Positions 1 to 7,020 are shown, counted from the first letter of the stretch. The stretch is 9,794 bases of DNA from CAZDME01 sp964506785 [NCBI: uncultured bacterium] (GCA_964506785.1 CAZDME010000049.1:1-9794); one strand, 5' to 3'. Numbers and translations: made by a program. Notes: a model not told the origin generated them from the sequence alone.

Positions 1-68
1 ATTAAAAACTTTTAGGCTACAAATATTACGACGAAGTAATCCATCGTAATAACCTGGTCATTCTTTAG
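1..68 (+). CDS. proB: Glutamate 5-kinase, C-terminal end only (partial)
   Basis: The frame ending at the TAG at 66-68 reads KLLGYKYYDEVIHRNNLVIL from position 6, which matches the characteristic extreme C-terminus of bacterial glutamate 5-kinase (its PUA-domain end, usually GYKYYDEVIHRDNLV-like). ProB phosphorylates glutamate in the first step of proline synthesis, and proA, the next enzyme of the pathway, follows 35 bases later, which supports the call. Only about 20 codons are in the window, so no catalytic residues can be seen. In this frame positions 3-5 read TAA. An intact protein would need one more A in the A5 run at 4-8 (giving I-K-K-L-L-G), so a frame break or a sequence error lies at the very edge. 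Confidence 0.72.
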
Positions 69-103
69 ATAGGAACTGATTGGGATTTGTTGATGAGGAT
101 AAT

Positions 104-1354
104 ATGGAAAAAACCATTAAAAGAATTGTTGAAGAGACAAAAAAGGCCAGCTTTGTTCTAAGCCATGCTTCCACAAAAAAGAAAAATGCCGCTTTGAATA
201 AGATGGCAGGCCTTTTAGAAAGGAATGCCAAGCTTATAAAGACGGCCAACCAAAAAGACATCCGCTACGCCAAGGCTAAAAAGTTGGCCCCGGCTCTAAT
301 TGACCGTTTAGCCCTTAATGATAAAAGAATCAAGGCAATGACTGATGGCTTGCGAGAAGTGGCCGCCTTAAAAGATCCGGTCGGAGAAGTAATCAAAAAA
401 TGGCAGAGACCCAACGGATTAGAAATTACAAAGGTAAGGGTGCCTATTGGCGTAATCGGGGTAATCTATGAATCCCGCCCCAATGTTACCGCCGATATCG
501 CCGGACTATGCTTAAAGTCAGGGAATGCCGTTGTTCTCCGGGGGGGCTCGGAGGCAATAAATTCAAATTTAGCCATAGTAAATATATTAAGGCAGGCTTT
601 CGATGAAGTTAGTTTACCTCAAGGTGTTTTGGGTTTTATTGAATTTACCCGGCATGAAGCGGTCAAAGTTTTGTTAAAATTGAATAAACTTATTGATTTG
701 ATTATTCCCCGCGGAGGAGAAAGATTAATCCGTACGGTAATGGAGAATTCGGTCATTCCGGTAATTAAGCACGATAAGGGCGTTTGTCATACCTATATTG
801 ATAAAGAGGCTGATTTGAAGAAAGCCGAAGCCATCTCGTTTAATGCCAAGATGAATCGTCCGGGGACCTGCAATGCCATGGAGACTTTATTGGTGCATCA
901 GGATATCGCTGAACGTTTTCTCCCCCAGATGCTTACAAAATTTAAGGATGCCAAGGTGGAAATAAGGGGTTGCGCCAAAACCCAAAATATTTTCCCGGCG
1001 GTTAAACCGGCAAGCGAAGATGATTGGCATGCGGAATACCTGGATTTAATCCTGGCGGTAAAGGTGGTCAAGAATTTAAACGAGGCCGTTTCCCATATTA
1101 ATACATATGGCTCCCGGCATTCCGAGGCAATAATTACTGAAAACGAAGAAAGGGCTGAATTTTTTTTAGAGAGAATTGATTCGGCCTGTCTTTATGTTAA
1201 TGCCTCTACTCGTTTTACCGACGGCAACCAATTTGGTCTGGGGGCGGAAATCGGCATCAGCACCTCTAAAATCCATGCCCGCGGTCCCATGGGACTGGAA
1301 GAATTAACCAGCTATAAATACCTCATCCGGGGAGATGGTCAGGTTAGGGAGTAG
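104..1354 (+). CDS. proA: Glutamate-5-semialdehyde dehydrogenase (gamma-glutamyl phosphate reductase)
   Basis: ProA reduces gamma-glutamyl phosphate to glutamate-5-semialdehyde with NADPH, the second step of proline synthesis in the cytoplasm. From ATG 104 the protein is 416 residues, the usual family length (about 415-420). Visible motifs are PIGVIGVIYESRPNVTADIA at about residues 114-133, LRGGSEA in the cofactor-binding part (145-151), PRGG at 202-205, the catalytic cysteine in RPGTCNAMETLL (Cys256, codon 869-871), and the conserved C-terminal GPMGLEELTSYKY. The frame is open back to a TTG at 80, which also has an AGGA upstream (71-74). ATG 104 is preferred because GAGG (95-98) sits 5 bases before it and the extra eight residues are not family-like. 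The gene follows the proB end directly and is probably co-transcribed with it. Confidence 0.97.
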   Translation: MEKTIKRIVEETKKASFVLSHASTKKKNAALNKMAGLLERNAKLIKTANQKDIRYAKAKKLAPALIDRLALNDKRIKAMTDGLREVAALKDPVGEVIKKWQRPNGLEITKVRVPIGVIGVIYESRPNVTADIAGLCLKSGNAVVLRGGSEAINSNLAIVNILRQAFDEVSLPQGVLGFIEFTRHEAVKVLLKLNKLIDLIIPRGGERLIRTVMENSVIPVIKHDKGVCHTYIDKEADLKKAEAISFNAKMNRPGTCNAMETLLVHQDIAERFLPQMLTKFKDAKVEIRGCAKTQNIFPAVKPASEDDWHAEYLDLILAVKVVKNLNEAVSHINTYGSRHSEAIITENEERAEFFLERIDSACLYVNASTRFTDGNQFGLGAEIGISTSKIHARGPMGLEELTSYKYLIRGDGQVRE

Positions 1355-1368
1355 TTTTTGAATTCGTT

Positions 1369-1962
1369 GTGAAAAAAAAATATTCAATCGGCATATTTGG
1401 CGGGACATTCAATCCCATTCATAATGTTCATCTCAAAATGGCTAAGCGCGCCCAAAAAAAATTAGGCCTTGAAAAAATTATCTTTGTGCCGTCCGCCCGC
1501 CCGCCGCATAAGAAGATCAAAGGGAAAGTCTCTCCTTACCAGCGCTACCAAATGACCTGCCTGGCTTTGAAACCATTCCCCGGTTTTTTTTGTTCTTCTA
1601 AAGAGTTAAAGCACCCGGGTAAATCTTATTCGGTTGAAACCGTAGAAAGTTTTCAAAAAAGATTTGGCCGAAAAGCCCGGTTTTTTTTTATTATCGGCTC
1701 GGATTCTCTGGCGGAATTATTCACCTGGAAAAAAATTGATAAACTTCTTGGTCTCTGTAAATTTGTTGTTTTCCGGCGTCCAAAATTCCCGCTTAAGCTT
1801 AAAAACAGGTATCTTAAGGATAGGGTAAGGGTTATCTCGATGCCTCCGCAAGAAGTTTCCTCGACAGAAATCAGAAAAAGGATAAAGGAAGGCAGAAGTA
1901 TTTCACGGTTAGTCCCCCGGGATGTTGCCCGATTTATTCAACAAAGAAAACTTTACCGATAG
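1369..1962 (+). CDS. nadD: Nicotinate-nucleotide adenylyltransferase
   Basis: NadD transfers AMP from ATP to nicotinate mononucleotide, giving deamido-NAD in cytoplasmic NAD synthesis. The 197-residue product starts with the nucleotidyltransferase signature GIFGGTFNPIHNVHLKMA (about residues 8-25). It has the family's PSARPPHK segment (41-48), the IIGSDSLAELFTWKKID segment (108-124, equivalent to the usual IGADxLxxxxxW) and the C-terminal SSTEIRKRI motif (164-172) that binds phosphate. The second His motif is HNVH where most relatives have HxGH or HNAH; both histidines are kept. The start is GTG at 1369, 14 bases after proA, with no clear Shine-Dalgarno. No other start in this short gap fits the family N-terminus. 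Position between proA and rsfS matches a common bacterial order. Confidence 0.95.
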   Translation: MKKKYSIGIFGGTFNPIHNVHLKMAKRAQKKLGLEKIIFVPSARPPHKKIKGKVSPYQRYQMTCLALKPFPGFFCSSKELKHPGKSYSVETVESFQKRFGRKARFFFIIGSDSLAELFTWKKIDKLLGLCKFVVFRRPKFPLKLKNRYLKDRVRVISMPPQEVSSTEIRKRIKEGRSISRLVPRDVARFIQQRKLYR

Positions 1963-2326
1963 GACTTCGAAAATTTTATTGAAATCGAAAGATAAAGCTC
2001 TTAGAATAGCCGAATTTGCCGCTCAGAAAAAGGCCCAAAGAATTGTTATCCTGGGAATGAAACGCCTGACGGCCATAACCGATTATTTCGTCATTTGCAG
2101 CGGCACATCATCTGTCCATCTTGAAGCGATTGCTGACGGAATAATGGAAGGATTAGCCAAGGAAAAAATAAAGCCTTTGGGCGTTGAAGGTTCTAAATTT
2201 TTAAGCTGGGTACTTTTAGATTATGGAGAGGTGATTATCCACATTTTTCGCCAGGATGCCCGAGAATTTTATCGGTTGGAAAGTCTTTGGGGCGATGCCA
2301 AAAGAATCAGGCGAAAACGAAAGTGA
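1922..2326 (+). CDS. rsfS: Ribosomal silencing factor RsfS (Iojap/YbeB family)
   Basis: RsfS binds ribosomal protein uL14 on the large subunit and blocks subunit joining when nutrients are short. The family hallmarks are clear: TAITDYFVICSGTSSVHLEAI, then GSKFLSWVLLDYGEVIIHIF and the end of the domain at REFYRLESLWGDA (relatives have G..W.L.D.G..VVH.F and Y.LE.LW.DA). The start is uncertain. ATG 1922 gives 134 residues but overlaps nadD by 41 bases and adds about 19 residues without family resemblance. An in-frame TTG at 1979 would begin MKSKDKALRIAEFA, exactly where family members usually begin, and give 115 residues, 16 bases after the nadD stop. Neither has a convincing Shine-Dalgarno. Translational coupling to nadD may matter here. 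The neighbouring nadD is the usual partner gene. Confidence 0.93.
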   Translation: MLPDLFNKENFTDRTSKILLKSKDKALRIAEFAAQKKAQRIVILGMKRLTAITDYFVICSGTSSVHLEAIADGIMEGLAKEKIKPLGVEGSKFLSWVLLDYGEVIIHIFRQDAREFYRLESLWGDAKRIRRKRK

Positions 2327-3999
2327 GTAAGGTGAGACAGGTTAAAAAAGAAATAAAAATCTTAGTTGAAGAGGCGGTTAAATCGTCTCTGCGGAGTAAA
2401 AAGATTAAATTAAAGAAAGTTCCAGAGGTTTCTGTCGAAAGGAGCAAAGAAGAAAAATTTGGCGATTATTCTACCAATATCGCCCTTTTATTGGGGAAAG
2501 AGCTAAATATACCTCCTCAGGAAATAGGCGGATTAATTTCGCGCTTTTTAGGAGAAAAGGAGATTTTTTCCAGGATTGAAATTGTTCCCCCGGGATTTAT
2601 CAATCTTTTCTTGGGCAGCAAAAGGCTTTATCGAATATTAGCCTTGATTTTAGAAAAAGAAACCCAATTCGGCCGGTTTGACGATAAAGGCAAAAAGGTG
2701 CAGATTGAATTTGTCAGTGCCAACCCTACCGGCCCTTTACATGTCGGGCACGGACGGGGAGCGGCCATAGGCGACTCTATTGCCAATCTTTTAGATGCTT
2801 ATGGCTATCGGGTCTCTCGCGAATATTATATCAATGATAGAGGTAACCAGATTGATACTTTAGGAATATCGGTTAAATGGCGTTATTTAGCGCTTTTAGG
2901 AGAGAAAGTTCATTTTCCTGAGGAATGGAATGGTGCGCAAACTTATCAGGGGGATTATATTAAAGATATTGCTGGACTCATCAAGGAAAAGCACGGTGCT
3001 AAGTGGAAAGAGAAGGATATCTCCTTTTTTAGTCAACTGGCTATGGAAGAGATAACTACGGGAATCAAAAATGATCTTAAGGCTTTTGGTGTAAATTTTG
3101 ATACTTGGTTCAAAGAAAGCGAGCTTTACAAAAAAAGGGAACCGGAGAGAATAAAGAAAGTCCTGGAGAAAAAAGGCTGCTTGGAAGAGAAGGATGGGGC
3201 AGTCTGGTTTAAATCGAAACTATTTGGCGATACCAAGAATCGGGTTATCATCCGGCAAAACAAAACCCCGACTTATCTTGCCTCCGATATTGCCTATCAC
3301 GCCCAGAAATTCAAACATTTTAATGAAGTGATTAATGTTTGGGGGGCGGATCACCACGGCTATATCCCGCGGATGAAAGCGGCCGTCGAAGCTTTGGGGT
3401 ATCAGCCGGATAATTTAAAAATTGTTCTGGTACAACTGGTCAAGCTTACCCGTTCGGGAAGACAGGTTTCCATGTCGACCCGCCAGGGAGAGTTTGTTAC
3501 CCTTAAAGAGGTTCTTTCTGAGGTCGGGAAAGATGCCGCCCGGTTTATTTTTATGACCCGGCGCAGCGACGCCCAGCTTGATTTTGATTTAGAATTAGCC
3601 AAAAAAAAGTCGCTTGACAATCCCGTTTATTACGTTCAATATGCCCATGCCCGTCTCTGTAATATTCTCCAATTTGCCGAAGAGAAACAAATCGTTTTAA
3701 AAAAGACAAATGAGGCAAAATTAAGCCTGCTTAAAGAAAAGGAAGAACTTCATCTAATTAAACTATTAGCTGGCTTTCCGGATATTGTCGAGTTGAGTGC
3801 CTGCTCGCTAGAGCCGCACCGCCTGACTAATTATCTCAGAGAGGTTGCCCGGTCATTTCATAGTTTCTACAGTATCCATCGGGTGATTACCGACGACTTG
3901 GATTTAAGCTTGGCGAGGCTCGCTTTAATAAAGGCGGTTAAAATTATCGTTAAAAGTGCTTTAGGCCTTTTGGGGGTAGATGCCCCGGAGAAGATGTGA
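2323..3999 (+). CDS. argS: Arginyl-tRNA synthetase
   Basis: ArgS charges tRNA-Arg with arginine, a class I synthetase reaction in the cytoplasm. From GTG 2323 the protein is 558 residues, close to the usual 550-580. Visible in order are the N-terminal tRNA-recognition domain with FGDYSTNIALLL (about residues 46-57), the class I HIGH motif as HVGH in SANPTGPLHVGHGRGAAIGD (140-143), the VWGADHHGYIPRM segment (339-351), the KMSKS-equivalent loop as VSMSTRQGEFVTL (from about 382), EVGKDAARFIFM, and a C-terminal DALR anticodon-binding domain ending in APEKM. The MSTR form of the KMSKS loop is a known ArgS variant. The GTG overlaps the rsfS TGA as GTGA, suggesting coupled translation. A second GTG at 2332 is also possible, and the frame stays open upstream to TTG 2287. 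Confidence 0.97.
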   Translation: MSKVRQVKKEIKILVEEAVKSSLRSKKIKLKKVPEVSVERSKEEKFGDYSTNIALLLGKELNIPPQEIGGLISRFLGEKEIFSRIEIVPPGFINLFLGSKRLYRILALILEKETQFGRFDDKGKKVQIEFVSANPTGPLHVGHGRGAAIGDSIANLLDAYGYRVSREYYINDRGNQIDTLGISVKWRYLALLGEKVHFPEEWNGAQTYQGDYIKDIAGLIKEKHGAKWKEKDISFFSQLAMEEITTGIKNDLKAFGVNFDTWFKESELYKKREPERIKKVLEKKGCLEEKDGAVWFKSKLFGDTKNRVIIRQNKTPTYLASDIAYHAQKFKHFNEVINVWGADHHGYIPRMKAAVEALGYQPDNLKIVLVQLVKLTRSGRQVSMSTRQGEFVTLKEVLSEVGKDAARFIFMTRRSDAQLDFDLELAKKKSLDNPVYYVQYAHARLCNILQFAEEKQIVLKKTNEAKLSLLKEKEELHLIKLLAGFPDIVELSACSLEPHRLTNYLREVARSFHSFYSIHRVITDDLDLSLARLALIKAVKIIVKSALGLLGVDAPEKM

Positions 4000-4001
4000 C
4001 T

Positions 4002-5399
4002 ATGAATGAAAAAGATTTTGATTTAGCCGTTTTAGGGGCCGGTCCGGGTGGATATGCCGCCGCTATCAGGGGCGCCCAGCTTGGTAAAAAAGTTGCCCTT
4101 ATCGAAAAAGAGGAAATAGGCGGTGTCTGTCTGAATAAAGGCTGCATTCCCACCAAAACCTTTTTAGAATATGTCGAAACTTTAGAAAACCTGGAGAAAA
4201 ACGAAAACTGGGGTATAGATTTAGAGGTGAAAGGAGTAAATTTCCAGAAATTTATTGAGAGGTGCGATAAAACCGTCGGTATTTTAGTCGGCGGACTGAA
4301 TAAAATTATTCTTTCATACGGAATCGAGTTGTATCGGGGCGAGGGTTCTTTTATTGATAGAAATCGGCTTGAGGTCAAAGAGAGTAAAACAGAGAAAACA
4401 CATCGATTGAAGGCGTCAAAGATAATTATCGCCAGCGGTTCCCGGCCGAAACGATTTGCTCCCTTTGATATAGACGACAAAAATATTATTACCAGTGACG
4501 GAGCCTTGGATTTAAAGGAAATCCCGAAGGATATCGTAATTATCGGCGGAGGCGTAATTGGCTGTGAGTTTGCTTCCATCTTTTCTGGCTTGGGTTCCAA
4601 GGTTATTTTGGTGGAGCTTGAAAAGAGCCTGCTGCCTCAAGAAGATAGAGAAATTTCCAATCGCCTGGCCGCGATTTTCAAGCGGCGCAATATAGAAATT
4701 AATCTTGGCACTACGGTCGAGGGAATCGATACAAGGAAAGGCAGTTTATCCCTTGCGCTTTCTAACGGTAACGTTTTAACTGGGGAAAAAGTTCTCGTTT
4801 CCCTTGGCCGTTTCCCCAATTTTCAAATAAAAGGCTTAGAAAAGATTGATTTGGAATTAGGTCAAGGGACAATAAAAGTTGATAGCCGGATGGAAACAAG
4901 CCTGAAGGGGATTTATGCCGTTGGTGATGTTCTGGGAGGGCCATTCTTAGCCCATCTGGCTTATCATCAGGGGATAATAGCTTCCGAAAATGCATTTGGT
5001 CTGGATGTTGAAATTGATAGAGATACCTTACCCGATTGTATCTATACCTCACCGGAAATTGGACGGGTCGGTTTGACCGAAGAAGAGGCCGTTAAACGGG
5101 GCATGAAGATTAAAGTGGGCCGTTATCCTTTTGCCGCTTTGAGCCGTGCCGTTATTGCCAATGAGCGTCAGGGGCTGTTTAAAATTATCAGCCGCGAAGA
5201 GAATGACAGAATTATCGGCATTCACATTTTAGGAAAAAGAGCCACCGATTTAATTGGCGAAGCCGTCCTGGCGCTGAAATCAGGGATGACGGCTAAAGAC
5301 TTGGCTGGGGTCATTCATGCCCATCCTACTTTTTATGAAGGTCTCGGTAGTGCGGCTGAAGATGTAAATCACCAGGCGATTCATTTAAGAAAAAAGTAG
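4002..5399 (+). CDS. lpdA: Dihydrolipoyl dehydrogenase (lipoamide dehydrogenase, E3)
   Basis: This flavoprotein reoxidises dihydrolipoyl groups with NAD+, normally as the E3 subunit of 2-oxoacid dehydrogenase or glycine cleavage complexes. The 465-residue protein (from ATG 4002) has the FAD Rossmann motif GAGPGG (12-17), the redox disulfide GGVCLNKGCIPTKT (Cys43 and Cys48), an NAD-binding IIGGGVIGCEFASIF (180-194), the second FAD motif YAVGDV (305-310) and the C-terminal catalytic dyad in HAHPTFYEG (His441, Glu446). That dyad separates it from mercuric or glutathione-type relatives of different specificity. A GTG at 3996, overlapping the argS TGA, is an alternative start with GGAG (3987-3990) at better spacing; it adds only two residues. 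The gene is packed against argS, and a small lipoyl-domain gene follows 36 bases later, a likely substrate protein. Confidence 0.95.
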   Translation: MNEKDFDLAVLGAGPGGYAAAIRGAQLGKKVALIEKEEIGGVCLNKGCIPTKTFLEYVETLENLEKNENWGIDLEVKGVNFQKFIERCDKTVGILVGGLNKIILSYGIELYRGEGSFIDRNRLEVKESKTEKTHRLKASKIIIASGSRPKRFAPFDIDDKNIITSDGALDLKEIPKDIVIIGGGVIGCEFASIFSGLGSKVILVELEKSLLPQEDREISNRLAAIFKRRNIEINLGTTVEGIDTRKGSLSLALSNGNVLTGEKVLVSLGRFPNFQIKGLEKIDLELGQGTIKVDSRMETSLKGIYAVGDVLGGPFLAHLAYHQGIIASENAFGLDVEIDRDTLPDCIYTSPEIGRVGLTEEEAVKRGMKIKVGRYPFAALSRAVIANERQGLFKIISREENDRIIGIHILGKRATDLIGEAVLALKSGMTAKDLAGVIHAHPTFYEGLGSAAEDVNHQAIHLRKK

Positions 5400-5435
5400 A
5401 TTTTTAAAAAAAATCATTATACAATTAAAAGGCTG

Positions 5436-5696
5436 ATGCGGGTAGAAATAAAATTAGAGACAATGGGGTATGGGCTGGTTGAGGCTGTTCTCCTTTACTG
5501 GGTGGTTGATATCGGTGACTTGGTTAATCCGGAACAGCCGATACTGGAATTATCTTGTGATAAGGAGATTTTTAGTCTTTTTTCCCCGGCTGAGGGGATT
5601 ATTCAGGAGACCTTTTTTCGGGCCGGTGAAACAGTTGCTATTGGAGATGTGCTCGGTATTATAGAAACCGATTTAAAATCATTCAAACCCTTATAA
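5436..5696 (+). CDS. Stand-alone lipoyl-domain protein (86 residues)
   Basis: The whole protein is one biotinyl/lipoyl attachment domain. It shows the expected pattern: MGYGLVEAVLLYWVVDIGD at the start, QPILELSCDKEIFSLFSP at the exposed turn and AGETVAIGDVLGIIE at the end. The lysine in SCDKE (Lys43, codon 5562-5564) sits at the lipoylation position (usually ETDKA/V). The biotin motif (A/V)MKM is absent, so lipoate is the likelier cofactor. The last 10 residues form a short tail. There is no peripheral-subunit-binding or acyltransferase domain of an E2, and the next gene starts 10 bases after the stop, leaving no room for a remnant. AAGG (5429-5432) lies only 3 bases before ATG, so initiation may be weak. 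Its place directly after lpdA suggests the two proteins act together. The exact pathway cannot be read from the sequence. Confidence 0.85.
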   Translation: MRVEIKLETMGYGLVEAVLLYWVVDIGDLVNPEQPILELSCDKEIFSLFSPAEGIIQETFFRAGETVAIGDVLGIIETDLKSFKPL

Positions 5697-5706
5697 AACG
5701 CAAAAA

Positions 5707-6909
5707 ATGGTTAAATTATCACAAAGGATCGGCCGTATAAATCCTTCTCTTACCCTGGCGATTACCGCCAAGGCCAAGGAGATGCAGCGCCAGGGTTTAA
5801 AGATAGTCGGTTTAGCCGCCGGAGAACCTGATTTTGATACGCCGCAATACATTAAGGAAGCGGCTATTAAGGCTTTAGGCGAGGGATTCACCAAGTATAC
5901 CCCCGCTTCAGGCATCATTGAATTAAAAGAGGCCATTGTGCGCAAATTAAAAGAGGATAATGCTTTAGAATATCGGACGGATGAAATTATTGTTTCCTGT
6001 GGTGCCAAACACGCGCTATATAATATTATGCAGACGCTATGTGATGAGGGGGATGAGGTAGTTATTCCCGCTCCATACTGGGTAACTTACCCGGAACAGG
6101 TTAAGTTAGCTGGCGGTATCCCGGTGGTAATACCGACCTTGGAAGAAAGAAATTTTAAATTATCGGCCAATCTTCTTAGAAGGGTTATAACCGAACGGGC
6201 CAGGATTATAATTTTAAATTCACCCTCTAATCCAACCGGCGCGATTTATAGCAAAGATGAACTTGAAGAATTAAAAGAAGTTTGCCTGGAATATAACCTT
6301 TGGGTTATTTCCGACGAAATATATGAAAAAATTATTTATGACGGAAAGAAACATTCAAGCATTGCTTCTTTGGGAAAAGAGATAAAGAGAAAAACGCTCT
6401 TGGTTAATGGCTTATCGAAAACTTATGCGATGACTGGCTGGCGGATAGGATATACCGCTGGCCCCCGGGAAATCATCCGCGCTATGGGCAATCTTCAAAG
6501 TCAAAGCACTTCTAATCCGACTTCTTTTGTTCAGAAAGCCGCCTTAGCGGCGCTTACCGATTCTCGAAGAGAAAGTGTAATTGCTGAAATGCTAAAAAAA
6601 TTCCAAGAGAGGCGGGATTTTTTAACCATGGAGCTGAGTAAATGGGAAAAGGTTCGTTTTCTCAATCCGGACGGCGCTTTCTATTTATTTCTTGATATTT
6701 CTGAATATTTTGGTTGCTCCTTCAAGGGAAAAACGATTAAAACATCTGTTCAATTCAGCGATTTTCTGCTGGAAGAAGGCAAAGTAGCCGTTATTCCGGG
6801 TTCAGCTTTTGGCAAAGACGAATATATTCGCATTTCCTTTGCTAATTCGATTGAGAATATTGCTGAGGGTTTGAAAAGAATCAAAAAATTTCTCGAATCG
6901 TTGTCGTAA
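5707..6909 (+). CDS. aspC: Aspartate-type class I aminotransferase (AAT-I, pyridoxal-phosphate dependent)
   Basis: The 400-residue protein belongs to fold-type I aminotransferases and most resembles the Thermus/Bacillus aspartate aminotransferase subgroup. Motifs are GLAAGEPDFDTP (35-46), YTPASGI (64-70), PYWVTYPE (123-130), NSPSNPTGA (171-179), the PLP phenol contact SDEIYEKI (Asp203, Tyr206), the Schiff-base lysine in NGLSKTYAMTGWRIGY (Lys238), and the carboxylate-binding arginine in YIRISFANS (Arg375). Lys101 in SCGAKHAL matches a lysine in the Thermus enzyme linked with acidic substrates. It probably converts aspartate plus 2-oxoglutarate to oxaloacetate plus glutamate. Members of this subgroup can also use prephenate, so a role in aromatic synthesis is possible. 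No Shine-Dalgarno is evident in the A-rich leader, and a strong terminator candidate follows, so this is probably the last gene of the unit. Confidence 0.93.
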   Translation: MVKLSQRIGRINPSLTLAITAKAKEMQRQGLKIVGLAAGEPDFDTPQYIKEAAIKALGEGFTKYTPASGIIELKEAIVRKLKEDNALEYRTDEIIVSCGAKHALYNIMQTLCDEGDEVVIPAPYWVTYPEQVKLAGGIPVVIPTLEERNFKLSANLLRRVITERARIIILNSPSNPTGAIYSKDELEELKEVCLEYNLWVISDEIYEKIIYDGKKHSSIASLGKEIKRKTLLVNGLSKTYAMTGWRIGYTAGPREIIRAMGNLQSQSTSNPTSFVQKAALAALTDSRRESVIAEMLKKFQERRDFLTMELSKWEKVRFLNPDGAFYLFLDISEYFGCSFKGKTIKTSVQFSDFLLEEGKVAVIPGSAFGKDEYIRISFANSIENIAEGLKRIKKFLESLS

Positions 6910-6930
6910 AAACCTGTAGGACTATATAGT

Positions 6931-6968
6931 TACCCTGTTAGAGCTGTCTGGCTGCCAGGGTATTTTTT
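6931..6968 (+). terminator. Rho-independent terminator candidate after the aminotransferase gene
   Basis: TACCCTG (6931-6937) pairs perfectly with CAGGGTA (6956-6962), a 7 bp stem, followed directly by T6 (6963-6968) and then CTT. The 18-base loop can form a small inner AGC/GCT pairing. It lies 21 bases after the aminotransferase stop and just before a promoter-like sequence, which is where an operon end is expected. Stem stability was judged by eye only. Confidence 0.72.
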
Positions 6969-6969
6969 C

Positions 6970-6998
6970 TTGATAAGATTTCGCCTTTATGATATAAA
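6970..6998 (+). promoter_or_regulatory. Sigma-70-like promoter for the lipid glycosyltransferase unit
   Basis: A -35-like TTGATA (6970-6975) and a -10-like TATAAA (6993-6998) are separated by exactly 17 bases, each differing from consensus at one position. It begins right after the T-tract of the preceding terminator and lies about 20 bases upstream of the GTG start, giving a short leader. The two elements were found by reading, not by a scoring model. Confidence 0.65.
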
Positions 6999-7006
6999 TA
7001 TAGGCT

Positions 7007-7013
7007 AAAGGGG
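7007..7013 (+). promoter_or_regulatory. Strong ribosome binding site deciding the GTG start at 7021
   Basis: AAAGGGG sits 7 bases before the GTG at 7021 and is the clearest Shine-Dalgarno in the window. It supports GTG 7021 as the start rather than the in-frame ATG five codons later at 7036. Most internal genes of both units lack such a strong site, consistent with this being the first gene of a transcript. Confidence 0.7.
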
Positions 7014-7020
7014 ACGGAAA

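Noticed and set aside
3950-4600. 216-codon open frame on the minus strand opposite lpdA
   Set aside because: It lies wholly opposite argS/lpdA coding sequence, has no recognisable motifs and a Ser/Pro/Phe-rich shadow composition; lpdA on the + strand is certain.
5399-5415. Perfect inverted repeat GATTTTT-AAA-AAAAATC just after lpdA
   Set aside because: The stem is almost only A/T with a 3-base loop and no following T-tract, so it is unlikely to terminate transcription and is probably chance in an A/T-rich gap.
5418-5425. TATACAAT resembling a -10 element before the lipoyl gene
   Set aside because: No acceptable -35 lies 16-18 bases upstream; the gap is A/T-rich, where such matches are expected by chance.
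5470-5664. 64-codon + strand frame overlapping the lipoyl gene in another frame
   Set aside because: The lipoyl domain pattern in the other frame is clear; this product has no recognisable features.
5691-6008. 105-codon minus-strand frame opposite the aminotransferase start
   Set aside because: No family resemblance and no ribosome site; it is a shadow of the clear + strand aminotransferase.
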